Notes under the pieces: generated by a model | Told to the model about the DNA's origin: nothing | What the model saw: only the letters and a program-made list of their open reading frames with translations | Databases searched by the model: none | Program-made: the position numbers and the translations under genes | In this document: positions 15,414-28,800 of the stretch, piece by piece | Numbering within the stretch: position 1 is the first letter of the stretch | How the letters are laid out: each line of letters begins with the position of its first letter | Source of the DNA: Rhea pennata | Lineage: Eukaryota > Chordata > Aves > Rheiformes > Rheidae | Direction: 5' to 3' | DNA length: 64,000 bases | NCBI RefSeq assembly: GCF_028389875.1 | Contig: NC_084682.1 | Location: 3,482,001 to 3,546,000 of the forward strand

Positions 15414-15445
15414 GGCGGGAAGAACATGAATTAAGATTTCCTTAC

Positions 15446-15607
15446 CTTGTAAGATGGCAAAAAGCACAAAACTCCTTGGCCAATTGTCTTACACACTGAA
15501 AGTAGAAGTGCTCCCACTTCATCTTGGAATTCAAAGGTCTCTGTATGCTGGAATGTGGCGCACAGTTTCCGACCATTAGGGCCTGCTCCAATGGTGCCAA
15601 CCCAAAC
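15446..15607 (-). CDS. BRIP1: BRIP1 exon 14, last coding exon in the window, codons 656-709
   Basis: The acceptor is ATACACTAG and the donor AAG|GTAAGG. It encodes [19 protein letters not shown] and ends [10 protein letters not shown], as in vertebrate BRIP1, where helicase domain 2 continues with a leucine-rich helix. A T28 run (plus) lies at 15378-15405, just inside the next intron. Confidence 0.95.
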
Positions 15608-18600
15608 CTAGTGTATTAATAATAAAAATGTTAATATCAAAATATGTGACACAAATTGAATTGAATTATACTAGGTTAAATAACAAAACTTTAAATGTGA
15701 ACAAAAATAGTTAGCTATTCCTAAACAAATTAGTTCTAATATCAAAAATATAGAGAGACTAAATTTCTACTATTATTAAAAGAGAGAAGAGGGCATTCAC
15801 TGACATTAGATGGTTATTATCAAAATAGCATAACTTCAACACTTCCTATGGAATAGATGTCTAAATATTGCTCCTTTTTTCCTTTGAAAATTCACTTTAC
15901 AACATCATTAATGCAATTAAAAGTCTGTTTTATACACTCCTTTTTACTCTTGGGGTGTTTGTTATCATTTATATTGCAAGTTATTGTTCATTTTGCAATG
16001 GCCAGCATCACACCTCAGGAAAGGGAACAACCCTGATTTTTACCTGTGAGTTCCGAATAACATGATTTGCCTCAAGCTGTATAGAAAACTTTACACCAAG
16101 TTCTGAAGAAAATGAATCCATTGGAGAGAGCGTACCGGATGTCAGAACAATTGTTCTAACATCACTTAAGTCTGAAAAAGCCTAGGTTAGAGAAAGAAGA
16201 GAAGGAATTTAGACAATCCATATTATCATTTTAAGCTCTCATATGTATTTGTGATCAGTCAAGTTACAGAAGATCTTCTACTTCACACTCAGCTTACCAC
16301 AGCTGGATTCAAGCACCAAAAATTAAGCATGTGGACTACAGTTTTCTGCCGTAAATTCCTTTTATGTTTGGTCCGTGTAAAGAGGGCACTTGTATCTGAA
16401 ACATCAAGTTGGTTTTCATTCATCCAAGCATAAGTTTGCTGTAAAGCAACTCTGTAATCATCTGCATACCTATACAGATATATGTAATGTAAATATTAAT
16501 TAAAACAATTAAGCAAATTGTAATAATAATTTTATCAGATTGAGTCAGCATTAAGTTTATAAAAAGTAAAGATAGTGTTGCCACAATGCATTTCCAATTT
16601 GAGTATATAAAATAACTTATATGATATACTGTTTAAAAAAGTAGATGTAGACCATGTAGTGTGTAAAGCAATGTTTGCTAGAAACAGATTATTAATCTAG
16701 ATTTAAAGCTTCAACAATTGTTGGTTTCCCTTTTAGAAAAATAATGAAGCTTTGTAATAATTTATAAGTAAAAAAAGAGGTTTAAATCAGAAAGTTTTAA
16801 TAACTGCTGGCATTAATAGTCAAGATTTAAGACATCAGTGGTCAAATTAAGTACTAAATAAAGAAAAAAGAAAAATCTATGCATGTTTCACTTGGCAATG
16901 CATCATGAAAATTTACATGCAAGCTTCAAATAAATTTGTTCAATATTTGAATTCACTTACGAATGCAAAAAAAAATAATTTGGTAGTATTTAAATTAGTT
17001 CTCAATAAATTTTTCCCACATAAATAGATTTTCCAAGGCTTTTTCAAGTGTACGGTTTTGCTCAGAGAAGCCAAGCACCATAAAAGAGGTGTTGTACAAA
17101 TGAAAGAGGCAATTTGGCAAAGCAGCAGAATTAAGTCTGTGTTAGACATGCCTACCTGGCTCCTAACGGCACCTGTTTGTTCTTCAGCATACATACTAAA
17201 GCTATTCAAACATTCTATAAAACATTTGAATTTATAAAAGGAAAAGCAACTATCAGACCTATAAAATACTCTCACTTGAAGTTTTCATGTTTTGATGAAG
17301 TAGGAAGGGAGGAAAAAAAACACCGCAAAGTTCAGGCTGTATATTTTCACTGACCTGCTATTATCTTTAAAAAGACATAAAAGAATCATGAATAACCCTT
17401 TTAACACAATCTGAGTAGCAGGGCTCACAACTGGTATCTCGATAACCTCTTCTCTACCAAACATCAATACTTTTTCTTCTTTTTCCAGGACAGCAGCAAA
17501 ATGTTTCTGTAAGAGGCAAACTCCACATTAACAACATTCTAAGTATCTTCTCAAAACCAAAACTAATACAAACCCAAAGTTGACCACCACAATGTTTTAA
17601 AAGTTCACCTAACATAGCTATAAAAACATAGACTAAAGATAGAATTGAAAAGTAACCATACTTTTAACGTTTGGCTTGTACATAAAGGAAAGATAAGCTT
17701 GCGAATATTGTAAAAACATTTCAACAGTCAATAAAAATGCAGATGGATAGCACAGACAAAACTATCAGTGACTAAATTGCTCAATTTAAATAATTTCACA
17801 CGATCAATTATATACTTTAAAACATTGATTCTCTACAAGTTCCAGTAGCTTAAACGGATAACTCCTGGTTTTCATCAAGTATAATTTTCAGACAACTTTG
17901 TAAAATTGTATTTATTTAAAAGACCTGCTAACGTTTATCTTATGAATATTTCAAGATGTTAAACAAGATCAGCATTATGCACTCTTGTCACTCACCCACA
18001 TGGCATATAACATTACCTGTAGAATGGGAAAAGTAATATTGGTTATTCCCATGCTGTGCAAAATGGTGAGCATTTCTTTTCCACTCCAAACTTTACAGGA
18101 TGTTTCATACCCTCTTTCTACTAGTTGACCAGAGCTCTCCTGTAACCAGCTGTAAGACAGAAATCAGAAATATCTTCAGCATTAATTTTAGTGAGATTTA
18201 GAGATACTTTTCAGGTATAAAACCAATCGAACTTCAAAAATTCCACCATTCTTTAACGCTGATAAACATGTAAAAATAAATATCTAAGTAGATAGATGCT
18301 GTTCTTCTGTATGCAATTTTTACATCTTTGAACTGACTACTATGAAACTGCTTGCGATATAGCTCATGAAAGTGAAAAGTATACTTGTCCCCATAGTTAT
18401 ATTTTATCACCATGTAGTATCTTTGCATTAGGAAAAAGGATGAAAATATAACCTGTTCCTATGATATAATATCTCAGACATATTTAAGAAATATTTCTGT
18501 AGTCTTATTTCCATGTTCAAAGTTGTTGTACTCTTCAGGCCACTCACTACTACTCTAAATGATACTCTAATTGACACTCTGATTGGTTTGTTATCCTGCC

Positions 18601-21600
18601 AATTTCAAGCTTCCCTAGTAAGAAACAAATACGGAGGTTTTCTTAAACATAAAATGATTACTTTTAATATTTATACACAGCTATGGTATGTATGCCAACA
18701 AAAACTGCATACTTTAACCCAGCTACAGATGTTTCCAACTGTTACAGTCTTGCAGCCTACAGTATTTTGAAACTCTGTTTCAAAATTAAGCAGCATTATA
18801 ACCCTACTGACAATGCAAAATGCCATTGGTTTTTATATAAGCATGACCTAAACATGCAGATCTTATCAGTGGCAGAGCTAATATTTTCTCTAATCAAACA
18901 TGTCCTTCATCATTTATCCAGTATTACAGCACTTCCCCTTTGTCGAGAAAAGCAGACAAGCTTGCTCCCTCTCCAAAAATGCCGAAGCTGTCTGTTTTGT
19001 CAACCAGCAGGAGGCATCAGAAAGACAGCTGTCATTTCTACATCCGTTCAAAATATGTATCTGCAAAATCACTTACTTATTATCAACTAAAGCAACAAGG
19101 CTTACGGACTGTTTTAGTTCCAGATTTCCAATTCTGTCACTGCAAATAATCTGTTCAATGGAACAATTAAAAACTCATTTTTGCAAGGTTAAGAACAAAC
19201 CAAAAAGGAACACTATCATAACAATCACTTCTTCAGCTATAATTTGCTCCATCTTGTTAAAAAAAAAAATCATTATCACTCATACACAAGTACGAGTTCA
19301 TCAGTGTAACACTCAGCTCTAACTCCTCAAATGTAAGATCAAGAAGAATTGGAATTAAAATTAGGAAAGGCCACTATGATAGAAATGAAACAGATTTACA
19401 ATAGATAAAACATTTCAGGAAATGCAAAACTTCTGTTTCCGTGTCCTGAACCTCAAACATCACCATAGACCTTTGAAATGGTCATACTTTAAATGCTAAT
19501 ACAAATTAACAGAACAGTATTTCTGAACCAATATATCGTATAAAACTTCACAAATTCTCAAATAAAATCCATCCAATTTAATCTAAAGTTTTTTTCTTGA
19601 AATACTGTTAATTTAGTACAACTACTTGTTTTTAGAATAAAGCAGTAAGAGTGAATAAAAATCGGCTCGATTTCCAGAAAGACACTTACAGCTTCAAAGG
19701 AGAAATAGCATATCCAATTTATTCAGTAAAAGATTTAACAAATGTTACTAACAGCAGTCAGCTGCAGAAAGCATATTTTTCTCTCCCCTCTAAAAAAAAA
19801 AAAAAAAAAAAAAAGAGAGAGAGAGAGAGAAATAGAAATTCTATTGTTCATGTTGTTTACTCTGCTGAACAAACTGATTTGTACTGGTAAACCTGCATCA
19901 CCATGAGTAAAGCCTGCCAGTACACCTCTACAGTATATATTCAAATTCCTCAGAAAGGTCACTTTAGCACCTCATTGGCACTAAGCCCATGCTTAAGTGC
20001 TTTCTGGAATCAAGACCCAGGATATTTATAACTGAAATAAGATTTTTCTAATTACCCATGCATTTGGCAAAGCCATGTCACTTTATGCAATAGCGTATTA
20101 CCAATTACTGGCCATTTACACCCAGTCTTTGGCTTTCCAACAACTGCATTTCATACTGTTGGCAGATTTGCCACGACAATCAACCTTAGTTTTTCTGATA
20201 AGGTTAAAAAGCTTGAAGCAATCAAATCTTTAGCCATGCTGTTCTGATCTTTTACTAAAATTTAATATTCGAAGCATCCAAGGTAGGATAATTAGCCCCC
20301 CCCCCCAAAAAAAAAAGTGAAAGAAAAAAAAAAAAACACTTCTCAGTGGCACATAAACATAAATTTTAAGATGGAGAGAGTATAGGAAAAACGGTAAATT
20401 ACTTGCTGTCCAAGGTTTATTTTGCTGTTTTGCTGACTACTAACATAACAAAATGATTATTTGATATGAGTCAGAGATCAGTTGACTTCAAAGCTAGTTG
20501 TACCATTATCCACTTTTTATATCACTGACTTTATTGTTCAGGTTTCAATGGCCATGCATTTCCAAAATTCTTTCAGTCCTTAGATTCTCAAAAGAAAAGA
20601 TTAAAAATTAAGGTCTACAAAGCTAAATTCCCAATTTTCTAGTGGTGACAGACTCTTCCGACATTGTTTCAACCGCTGTCCAGACTGCTCCCTGCAGACT
20701 ACTTCTGCCTTGCCCCTGCTCGTTTCTTTCCCGCCTTCCCCAACTTCTGCTCCTGATCTTCATTTTTTTCTCTTTCATTCTCTCTCCCTATTTTCCACTT
20801 CTGCTTAGACCCTTCCCTTCCAATTCTACCACCTTCAAGGATTCTGGGGTTTACTTTCCCTCTCTTGCCTTATTATCTTCTTCTCCATGGGGAAAAGCAG
20901 AGAATAGAACATTTTCCATTTTCTCTATTTCTCTCTGCCCTACACATCAATTCTTGCTTCCAAAACAACTTTCTCAGTCATCTATTTCTCTATCCACTGA
21001 ATGTTATGATCTTTGTGCTCCTGCATGGGAAGTTTTAAGAGATTTGGTACATGCTTGGTTTTAGTTTCAGTACAAAAGCAAATCATGAAAATCATGTTCT
21101 AGTGACACAGTCAAGGGCTCAGTTATTCTGTATGGACAACTTTTTTTTCTGACAGCAATTAGAAACTCAAAGAGGATAGTCCATGCTCTGTGCAAAGAGT
21201 TCGTTATCTGAATTCTCTAAAGACTTTAACAAGTCTCTACTGAGAATTTGTATTTACTGCAATTTTTCAGACCCTTATTATCTCTTTGCTCAAGTTAGAG
21301 TAAAGTTTCAGAGGGAAAACAAAAGGCATACTTGATAAATTCACTTTCAAATATTGAGAATCTGTTCCAAATCACAGATGCAACGAGATTCTGAAGCAGA
21401 TTTAGGAAATTATTTAACATCAAGCATGGACAAAATATTTCCTCTCAACCTTTCTGAAAAAACAATTGAATAATTTTAGATAAAACCTAACAATTTTCAG
21501 GATAAGAAATTTAAGCACTGTATAAGTACTCAAATACTGCAAAGATAGAAGCTACTTAGAATATGGTAACTGAAGCTTTGGACAGCTTTAGTGGTTAAGC

Positions 21601-22422
21601 ATCACTACTACACTCTATAATGAATTTCATTGCCTTTTACTGGACCAATAAAGAATTATTATTTCACCTACACATGACAATACGCTGCTTGGGTAGATTA
21701 TTTTTTTCAGCACAGAATACTTTCTTGGGAACATAAGTTCTGTAACTGTTTCACACAAATAGAAAGTGTCTGTTACATCATTTTCTGTCCAAGGCTCCCA
21801 AGTGTTTTATAAACATTAATTAATGCTTTGACAAAGTAATGCTATTGCTATTCTTCAAATAAAAAAATAAACACATGTGAAATATACATGGGCCCACGTA
21901 AAATTTTTGAACGGAACTTCATAAACTAGGAGAGTAAGCTGCATAAAAATCAGCAGAGTCTTCAAGAGCATAAGTCACTTTACAAAACAGAATTGAATGC
22001 TTCCTCTTGAGTAGCAGAGTGTTTTTCTTAAAATAGACCAAAATCCTCTAGATTCCTGAAATGAACAAAAATCAAGTGACTGCATCCTTCGAAGTAGACC
22101 TCTACTGCCTTTTATATGATGCAACACAGTAACCAGTAAAATGCATCAGTAAAAGGAATATAAATGTTATTTTTAAAAAATACTAATTGATATCATAAAA
22201 TTAAAAAGAGTTGCCTTACTTTGTCAAAGAGTAGCACACAGCCCGTAGGGGCTCATGATCCTTCTGCCTGATGTTGTTATTGACCATGAGATCTAGCTCT
22301 TCTCGAGCAGATCTTAGTTGATTTTCTGTAACACTGTAGCTCACTGACTCCCGAGCACAGTCCTCAATATTGTGGGCTTCATCTAAAATGACTACTTGGC
22401 CTTTTAGGTTTATTTCCATCTA

Positions 22423-22466
<44 letters not shown>

Positions 22467-25400
22467 AGTAAAACAGAGTGAAATACATAACCAAGAAATG
22501 GTAACCAGTAGGTTTCTAGAAAACACATATTCTCCATCATGGTGCAAGCAACAGAAAGCTGTTTTCAGCTTTTTATCAAATTTCTGTAACTGGAAAATAA
22601 CCAGAAAAAGAAAAATAAGCGCTATCTCATTCATCCTAGGCGAATATAATCTGAACCTACTACACTCTCTATAACCCATACATTTGTGAAGTCTCTAAAG
22701 GTTCCTTTCCGTTGAGAGGAAAACCCACGTAACTAATCAGCTAAAATATAAGATGAATGAAAGTATTACATGCAATACAGAAATGCTCTTTTTAAATGAA
22801 AGAAGAAAAAAAGATCTCTAACCCAGAGGTTATTTGTAGTTAACATTTTGGATACAAATACTGTAGCTGACTGTTGCACTGACCATTATGTTCCTTAGTA
22901 ACTTCATTTTAACTTCTGTTAACTTCAGTTATTGCAATACTTCACTTACAAATATACTTACACTCTCTCGTATCTGTGGGTCTAGGAGATAATTATAAGG
23001 ACAAAACACAATATCTGCCCCCACCATGAGCTCTCTAGCTGCAAAATAGGCACATGCACGAAGCTTTTTTCCCAGGCTCACTAGATCTTCAATGTCCCAA
23101 GCCTGACATTTCTTATGTGCCAGTTGCAGCGTATGATATTCACTGAGTTTATGAACTCCATGGTAATAAAGACAGGACTTTCCCTAAAAATAAATAGGGA
23201 CACAGAGTTAGATGTTACAAATAATAATAAAAAAAATTTAAACCTCAAACCTTTTATGTGCCTTTAGACTTTTGTTCATGAAAATGTTTTTGAGAGCTGT
23301 TACTTACATTGGACAATGATAAAAACACATCACGTCAGAAAGACAACAAGCAAATCCGTGTCCCCCTCCCCCCAAAAAACTGTAAATCAATAAAAGACAT
23401 TTTATTCTCTTTCATCTATAAAATCAAAGGTAACTTCAGTCTTGCTAAGAACATTAATCCAGCAAATCATCAAATGGGTGAAGAATTCAAAATCATTAAT
23501 AATTACATCTAAATACCCACAAAAATATATAAATACAGTATATTCTTATCCTTTGTCAATAAATTAATACTTTCTGCTTGGAAATTTAACAAGGAAAACA
23601 AATCAGAGAATTTAAATCATATCTGAATCTACTTCTGTTCTTCATGTATTTCTCACCTCTAGAAAGCTCAGGATGGATTCAACGCACTTATCAACCTACT
23701 AATGAGTCTGTCAAGGATTTTCAAAGCAGCCCCTTTATTCATGTTTAACTATGTCAAACAAAATTCAGATCCTGGGGATTTTGAGGTTTAGTGGACAGGA
23801 AGAGTCAAATGCATGGACCAGATATACTTTCTAAATTACAGAAATATATAGGGAATGATTATACTGATGAATAATGATGCTAAGATCGAAATAATATTTC
23901 TGTGCTATTCAACCTGAAAATAATTTGCTATAAATTAATGGCTATAAATTTTTGAAATATAATAATATAAAGATGTAATAAAAATTAAAGATGATGATGA
24001 ACTCTAGAAAATATTTTCTTCAAAACCATTTAAGGATAGAGTGATAATCACAACAGGAAATCCCATCCCATTTTAACACTAACACAACCAAAGGTAAAGG
24101 TTGCAAGTGATGTCATATTTACAGACTTTTGGCTCATAAATTGTCCAGTATCTATTTATCAGCTCACTTCTGTACTAATAAACACTAGCCTTCGTTATCA
24201 CTAGAATATACTCTGAGGATTCAAAAATACAAAAACACTCACACCTAGTAAGTAGAAAACAAACTCAAATCCTCAAAAAAACAGATACAGAATGATATTC
24301 TTCAAAGTCTGAAGTGACAAATTAGTTGTGCCATTTTCTACTGCTCTATGGTGAATTAAACATGGTGCACAAAACTTTCTCAAATTCTTTTCTGATTATT
24401 ACTGTTAAGCTTAATTTGCTATATACAGCTGTGAAACTTTTAACCATAGGGCCATTCCTAACTCACTTTCACATATTTTTAATCAGTCTATATGCATGGC
24501 TGTTATTTTGGTTTAAAAGGAAAACCAAAACGTATGGGAAAAAAAATCTTGCCTTTTGATTTACAATGACCACCTTTATTGAGGACTTGCAGGACTAGAA
24601 AACTGGTAGAAGTTACGCAGTTAAAGACAAAAAACACCCCACATCTATACTGGTGAATGAATCGTGTGTTCCACAGAGAGTATGCAAAATACCACCTCGT
24701 TGACTGGATTATTAAGTTATTATCGCAGAACTGGTCGTGGCTGATCCAATCAAAAAGGGGTTCTTAGCCATTATGTATGTTACAATAAATTAAATCCAAT
24801 CTTTAATTTTTCTAAATATGCAACTATTTTATCCCATATATTGCAGTCAACATTATCAGTGCAAAAGAAGAAAATTTAAATATTAAGGCATAAGTCCTGA
24901 ATACGTAACTTCTTCACGATTAAAGGAAAATATTTTGAGTAAAACTTTTTTTAAATTATAAAGTTTACGAATAATCAAATATTATCCTATCATCACATGC
25001 TTTTACATATTGATACTAAGTATCAACATTTTCTAGAAATTAATATTCTAGTTTAAAGCAACTTACCAGAAGGCATTTAACCAACATAGCATTAAGAAGC
25101 TATATATATAGCTCATTCCAACTTTTCACACAATTATCTTTCATGCAAATAAGCTTAAATGAATGCCCATTTTTCTGAAGCAGAACTACTCACGTGTTTT
25201 CCTTCCAGCAACTCTACACACATTTCATTCCTGTTGCTACCACTACCAGATACCACTGGATGAATACAGGTATAATCCCGGCTAGAAAGAATTGTCATAG
25301 GGACACTGGAATATGCTGTTCTCTTCAACTCCCTGGTAATCTGGGATATTTGTTTGTGTGTTCGTGTTCCAAAAAATATTTTTGGGATGAATGACTGATC

Positions 25401-25835
25401 TCCGTTTTCTTTCTTCTTTGCATTACTATCAGTTTCTTTTCCAGAAGAACAGGAACACTGAGTGCAAGGGGCAGAAGACTGCAAAAAAACCAGACAAACA
25501 AACAAACAGAAAATCCCACTGCAAGATGAACAGGTCAAATTTGTTTAAAATCTATTTGAAAAATGCTTTCTGGGATAGTTCAAGATAGCCTGTGAGGTCA
25601 TCAGGTTGGCCTATCAAACCGCAAAAGGCTTACACACGTAAAAGTATATATAACACCTCCTTATGCCTGAAAATCTTAAAATACTTTTAGCAATCACTGG
25701 ATACAATTTTATCATAATCTAATCATAGGAAGAATTAGTACTCAGCTGAGGATTGACATACATGAATAATGTAAAGGAACTTCTCACATGCAAATATTTA
25801 AATACAGGTTTAAGAAACCTCCTTGAACAAGGGAG

Positions 25836-25879
<44 letters not shown>

Positions 25880-28800
25880 CATCCAGCTACCAGCTACCAG
25901 AAACCCAAACTGAAATGATGACAACACTTTCTTTTAAAGCAAGCAAAAGAAATTTGGACAGTTTAATGAAATTGCATTTGCAGATAAAAACAGATGACTT
26001 CATATACATTCCATTAGAAACATGTTTGCCATGCTATTATATCAAAGAACATCTAGTAACTATGAGACTAAAAAACAAAATTAAAAAATAATCCTGTGAA
26101 ATAATTGTTTAAAACGTATTTTATTCCTGAAAAACACTATTTTTAATGTTCTTCATGACATTAAATACTGGAAAGATTTAGATAGGATTATTATAAATAG
26201 TGTGAAAATAGCAGACACATGGAAACCAAGTAATTCTGAAGTAACCTTGTCCACACACATCTCCTTAATTAATTTTTCTAGTGCAAAAGAGTTTGTATTT
26301 GGTTTTCAGTTTGATAGTGCAAATAACAATGTGTACTTGCCCATTCAAATACTCCTCCTTCACACTTAATTGTAATGAGTAAGATTTACCATTATAAACA
26401 AATGCTAAGTCACACCGCGTGTTACACCACAATACTGGGGATCAAGCTGTCTTTTAGCCTCCACCTTGTGGAAAAGCAAGTTCATATTACCTTCAGTCCC
26501 ACTCAGCCTTGTCCTCCATTAAATATTACAATACATGATAGAACGTGAGTAAATGTAACCCTGCTGGAGCTGTCACTCACTAGGATAAAAGGTTCACTGA
26601 TGTGCCAAATAAACAGGCCCTCAAAGCAGATAAAGTTACACCCATGCTGGAATTGTTACATTCCCTTCTCAGGTTGCAGTAATAGCAGATTTCATTACGG
26701 TGTGCTGCCACATTAAATAGCCAGTTCCAAATATCCTGCTTTCTATATCAAATAATTACTTATTCACTGAAAGGATAAAAAGAAGAGTTATGAATAGGGC
26801 TCTTGTCAATAGTGAAGCAGGAAACAGCTGACATATGGTATATGTTACATACGTGGCAATATTCAACTCAGTTTGTACTCACATAGAAAACTGGAATGCA
26901 AATTCTACCTTGATATTTCTATCATCTATATTCTATTCTGATCTTTGAAATAATGACCACCACATTTACATACTAACAACTAATATAATAGAAGAAGAAT
27001 CAGCTTACTTGCCACATAGGCCTTTAAAAAAAACATTTATCTCTTCACTTTAATTCAAGACAGATTGCTCACGTTTTCAGAGGAAAAAAAGAATAGGCAT
27101 AATTCAAAGATGATAAAAATATCACTAACACTTCACTGCTAATTTTAAGCTTCATATTTAATTTGCCAAATAAAATAATAGAAAAATATCAAGGCCAAAC
27201 GGGTGACTATTCTGAAAAGTTGTTCTAACTGTCATTGTACAATCAAGAAAATAGGAAAATAACAGTTCAAATATTTACATATCAAAGTCCTTTTGTGATG
27301 AGTTTTAAAATATAATAAGTTTCTTTCCCTAAAAAGATTTAAAAGTGTGTTCACATGTCTAAGGTTACAATATTTTACAGGTGGACTCGTAAGTTTTTCC
27401 TTTAAAATTTGAAATTGATATAATACTGGCTTTAAAAAGCACTTTATCCACTATTCCATCTTTAAAATATTACCCTTAAAAATATTTTGAGAGAGAGAGT
27501 TGTAAACTCAGATTGATTTTATAGTAACCAGTAAAAGTATAAAACTGCCCTGTAGTAGTCATAATATTTCTAGAAGACACAGATGCCATTAGCCCAACTT
27601 AAATAAATAAATAAATAAAATTTTATAAGGCCCTTTATAATGAAGAGAAATATTAATGAAATGGTTATAGTATAATTTATAAGTCAAGTTTTTCCTGTTA
27701 TCTGCATTACTACACTTGTATTCTTTGTTATCCTTTAAAAATGGTTTGGCCATTTCTAAATTTTATTAAAAACAAACTATTTTAATACTATATTTCTAAG
27801 AAAAAAGTTACTATTGATATCACACAGAAAAAGCTAATGTAGTGTTAATCTCCCATTACTAATGAAAAAGCAAAGATGCAGAATATTTAATAAGTGGACA
27901 AAGTGATAACTACTAATATGGCAGTTCACATGGCAATGTTGCCTCACATACTGTAAATTTTTACAGATGGAAAGCAGAGATACTTTCTAACTTATAATAC
28001 AGTTAGAAAACCTTCCAACATTTATGTGAAGATCTATAGACTTTTTTTTTTAATTATAAGTGATTAATATTAAAGACAACTTAGAACTAGTCCACTAACA
28101 GCCCCGGTTTGACACACTGTGAAAGCTTTCCCTCCTGATCCCCACAGGCCACCACCTTAGCCACAGCATCAATTTAGAGGCGCGATGGTTCAGGTTTTGC
28201 TTTATTTATGATGCTATCAAAATGTACTTATTGGAGTTCAAGTTGCTGTAGGCTTCAATGAATATTTTATTTCAGCTGCAAATACTTTGTCGCAAAGAGC
28301 ATCACCCTTTTCTAATCAAGAAAAATTATGAGCTCACATACCTAACAAAATCTGTTTAAGTATTGTATAATTTTACTAGCTTTCCCAGACTACATATTCG
28401 CCGTTTTGGTTTAAAATTCTTGTAACGTAGGGTTACACAAAACTAACAGCTAATGAAAAACTACTAAAATATTGAGACTGTGAAGAGAAAGTGGTAGGTA
28501 CACAACTTAAAAACATCATAGAATTTAATCTTACTTATAGCACCCATTTGCTCCATTTGCACTGTTCTAAAAACAGCTGAGTTGCAAGTGTATTTACTAT
28601 GTATGGTGTATTCTTGTCTAGAACATGACAAGTATAAAAGGACTTGATATATATGAGTAACAATTTCCAGAATCACAACAGTTGTGCTTAAAATTTTGCA
28701 GTCAATACAAAACCCTTGGACTTCATAACTAAACCTATTTTCAGCTGTTTGAATCTGCGAGCAACTTTCATTTAGGAGAGGGAGAAAAAATATATACCTC

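Larger units (their letters stand above)
1..15445 (-). other. BRIP1: BRIP1 intron 14, incomplete (at least 15.4 kb)
   Basis: I searched by eye for the next conserved BRIP1 segments (EPQGG, VSEGLDF, LNQALGRC, ILVDDRF) in the minus frames and found none, so the whole stretch appears intronic. It holds simple repeats: degenerate CA tract 145-209, T/A inverted tract 4262-4345, G12 near 5968-5979, T23 at 7880-7902, a 29-bp duplication at 10571-10624, (GA)23 at 12414-12459, an alternating tract at 14274-14370 and C14 at 14747-14760. A protein-like plus-strand open frame lies at about 13264-13518. Confidence 0.6.

Noticed and set aside
18683-19322. Overlapping 135-, 140- and 69-codon plus-strand frames in BRIP1 intron 9
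   Set aside because: Three frames are open over the same AT-rich intron, no recognisable protein, no conserved borders.
20642-21064. 140-codon plus-strand frame as a gene
   Set aside because: It is a product of a pyrimidine-rich stretch (Leu/Ser/Phe/Pro bias); no domain and no splice or promoter context.
22424-22462. A39 tract as the poly(A) tail of a retroposed copy
   Set aside because: It directly adjoins the BRIP1 exon 9 acceptor, with no retrocopy body or target duplication; it works as the polypyrimidine tract.
25753-26091. 112-codon plus-strand frame with a poly-Lys run
   Set aside because: The open frame is extended by the A41 homopolymer; nothing coding-like around it.
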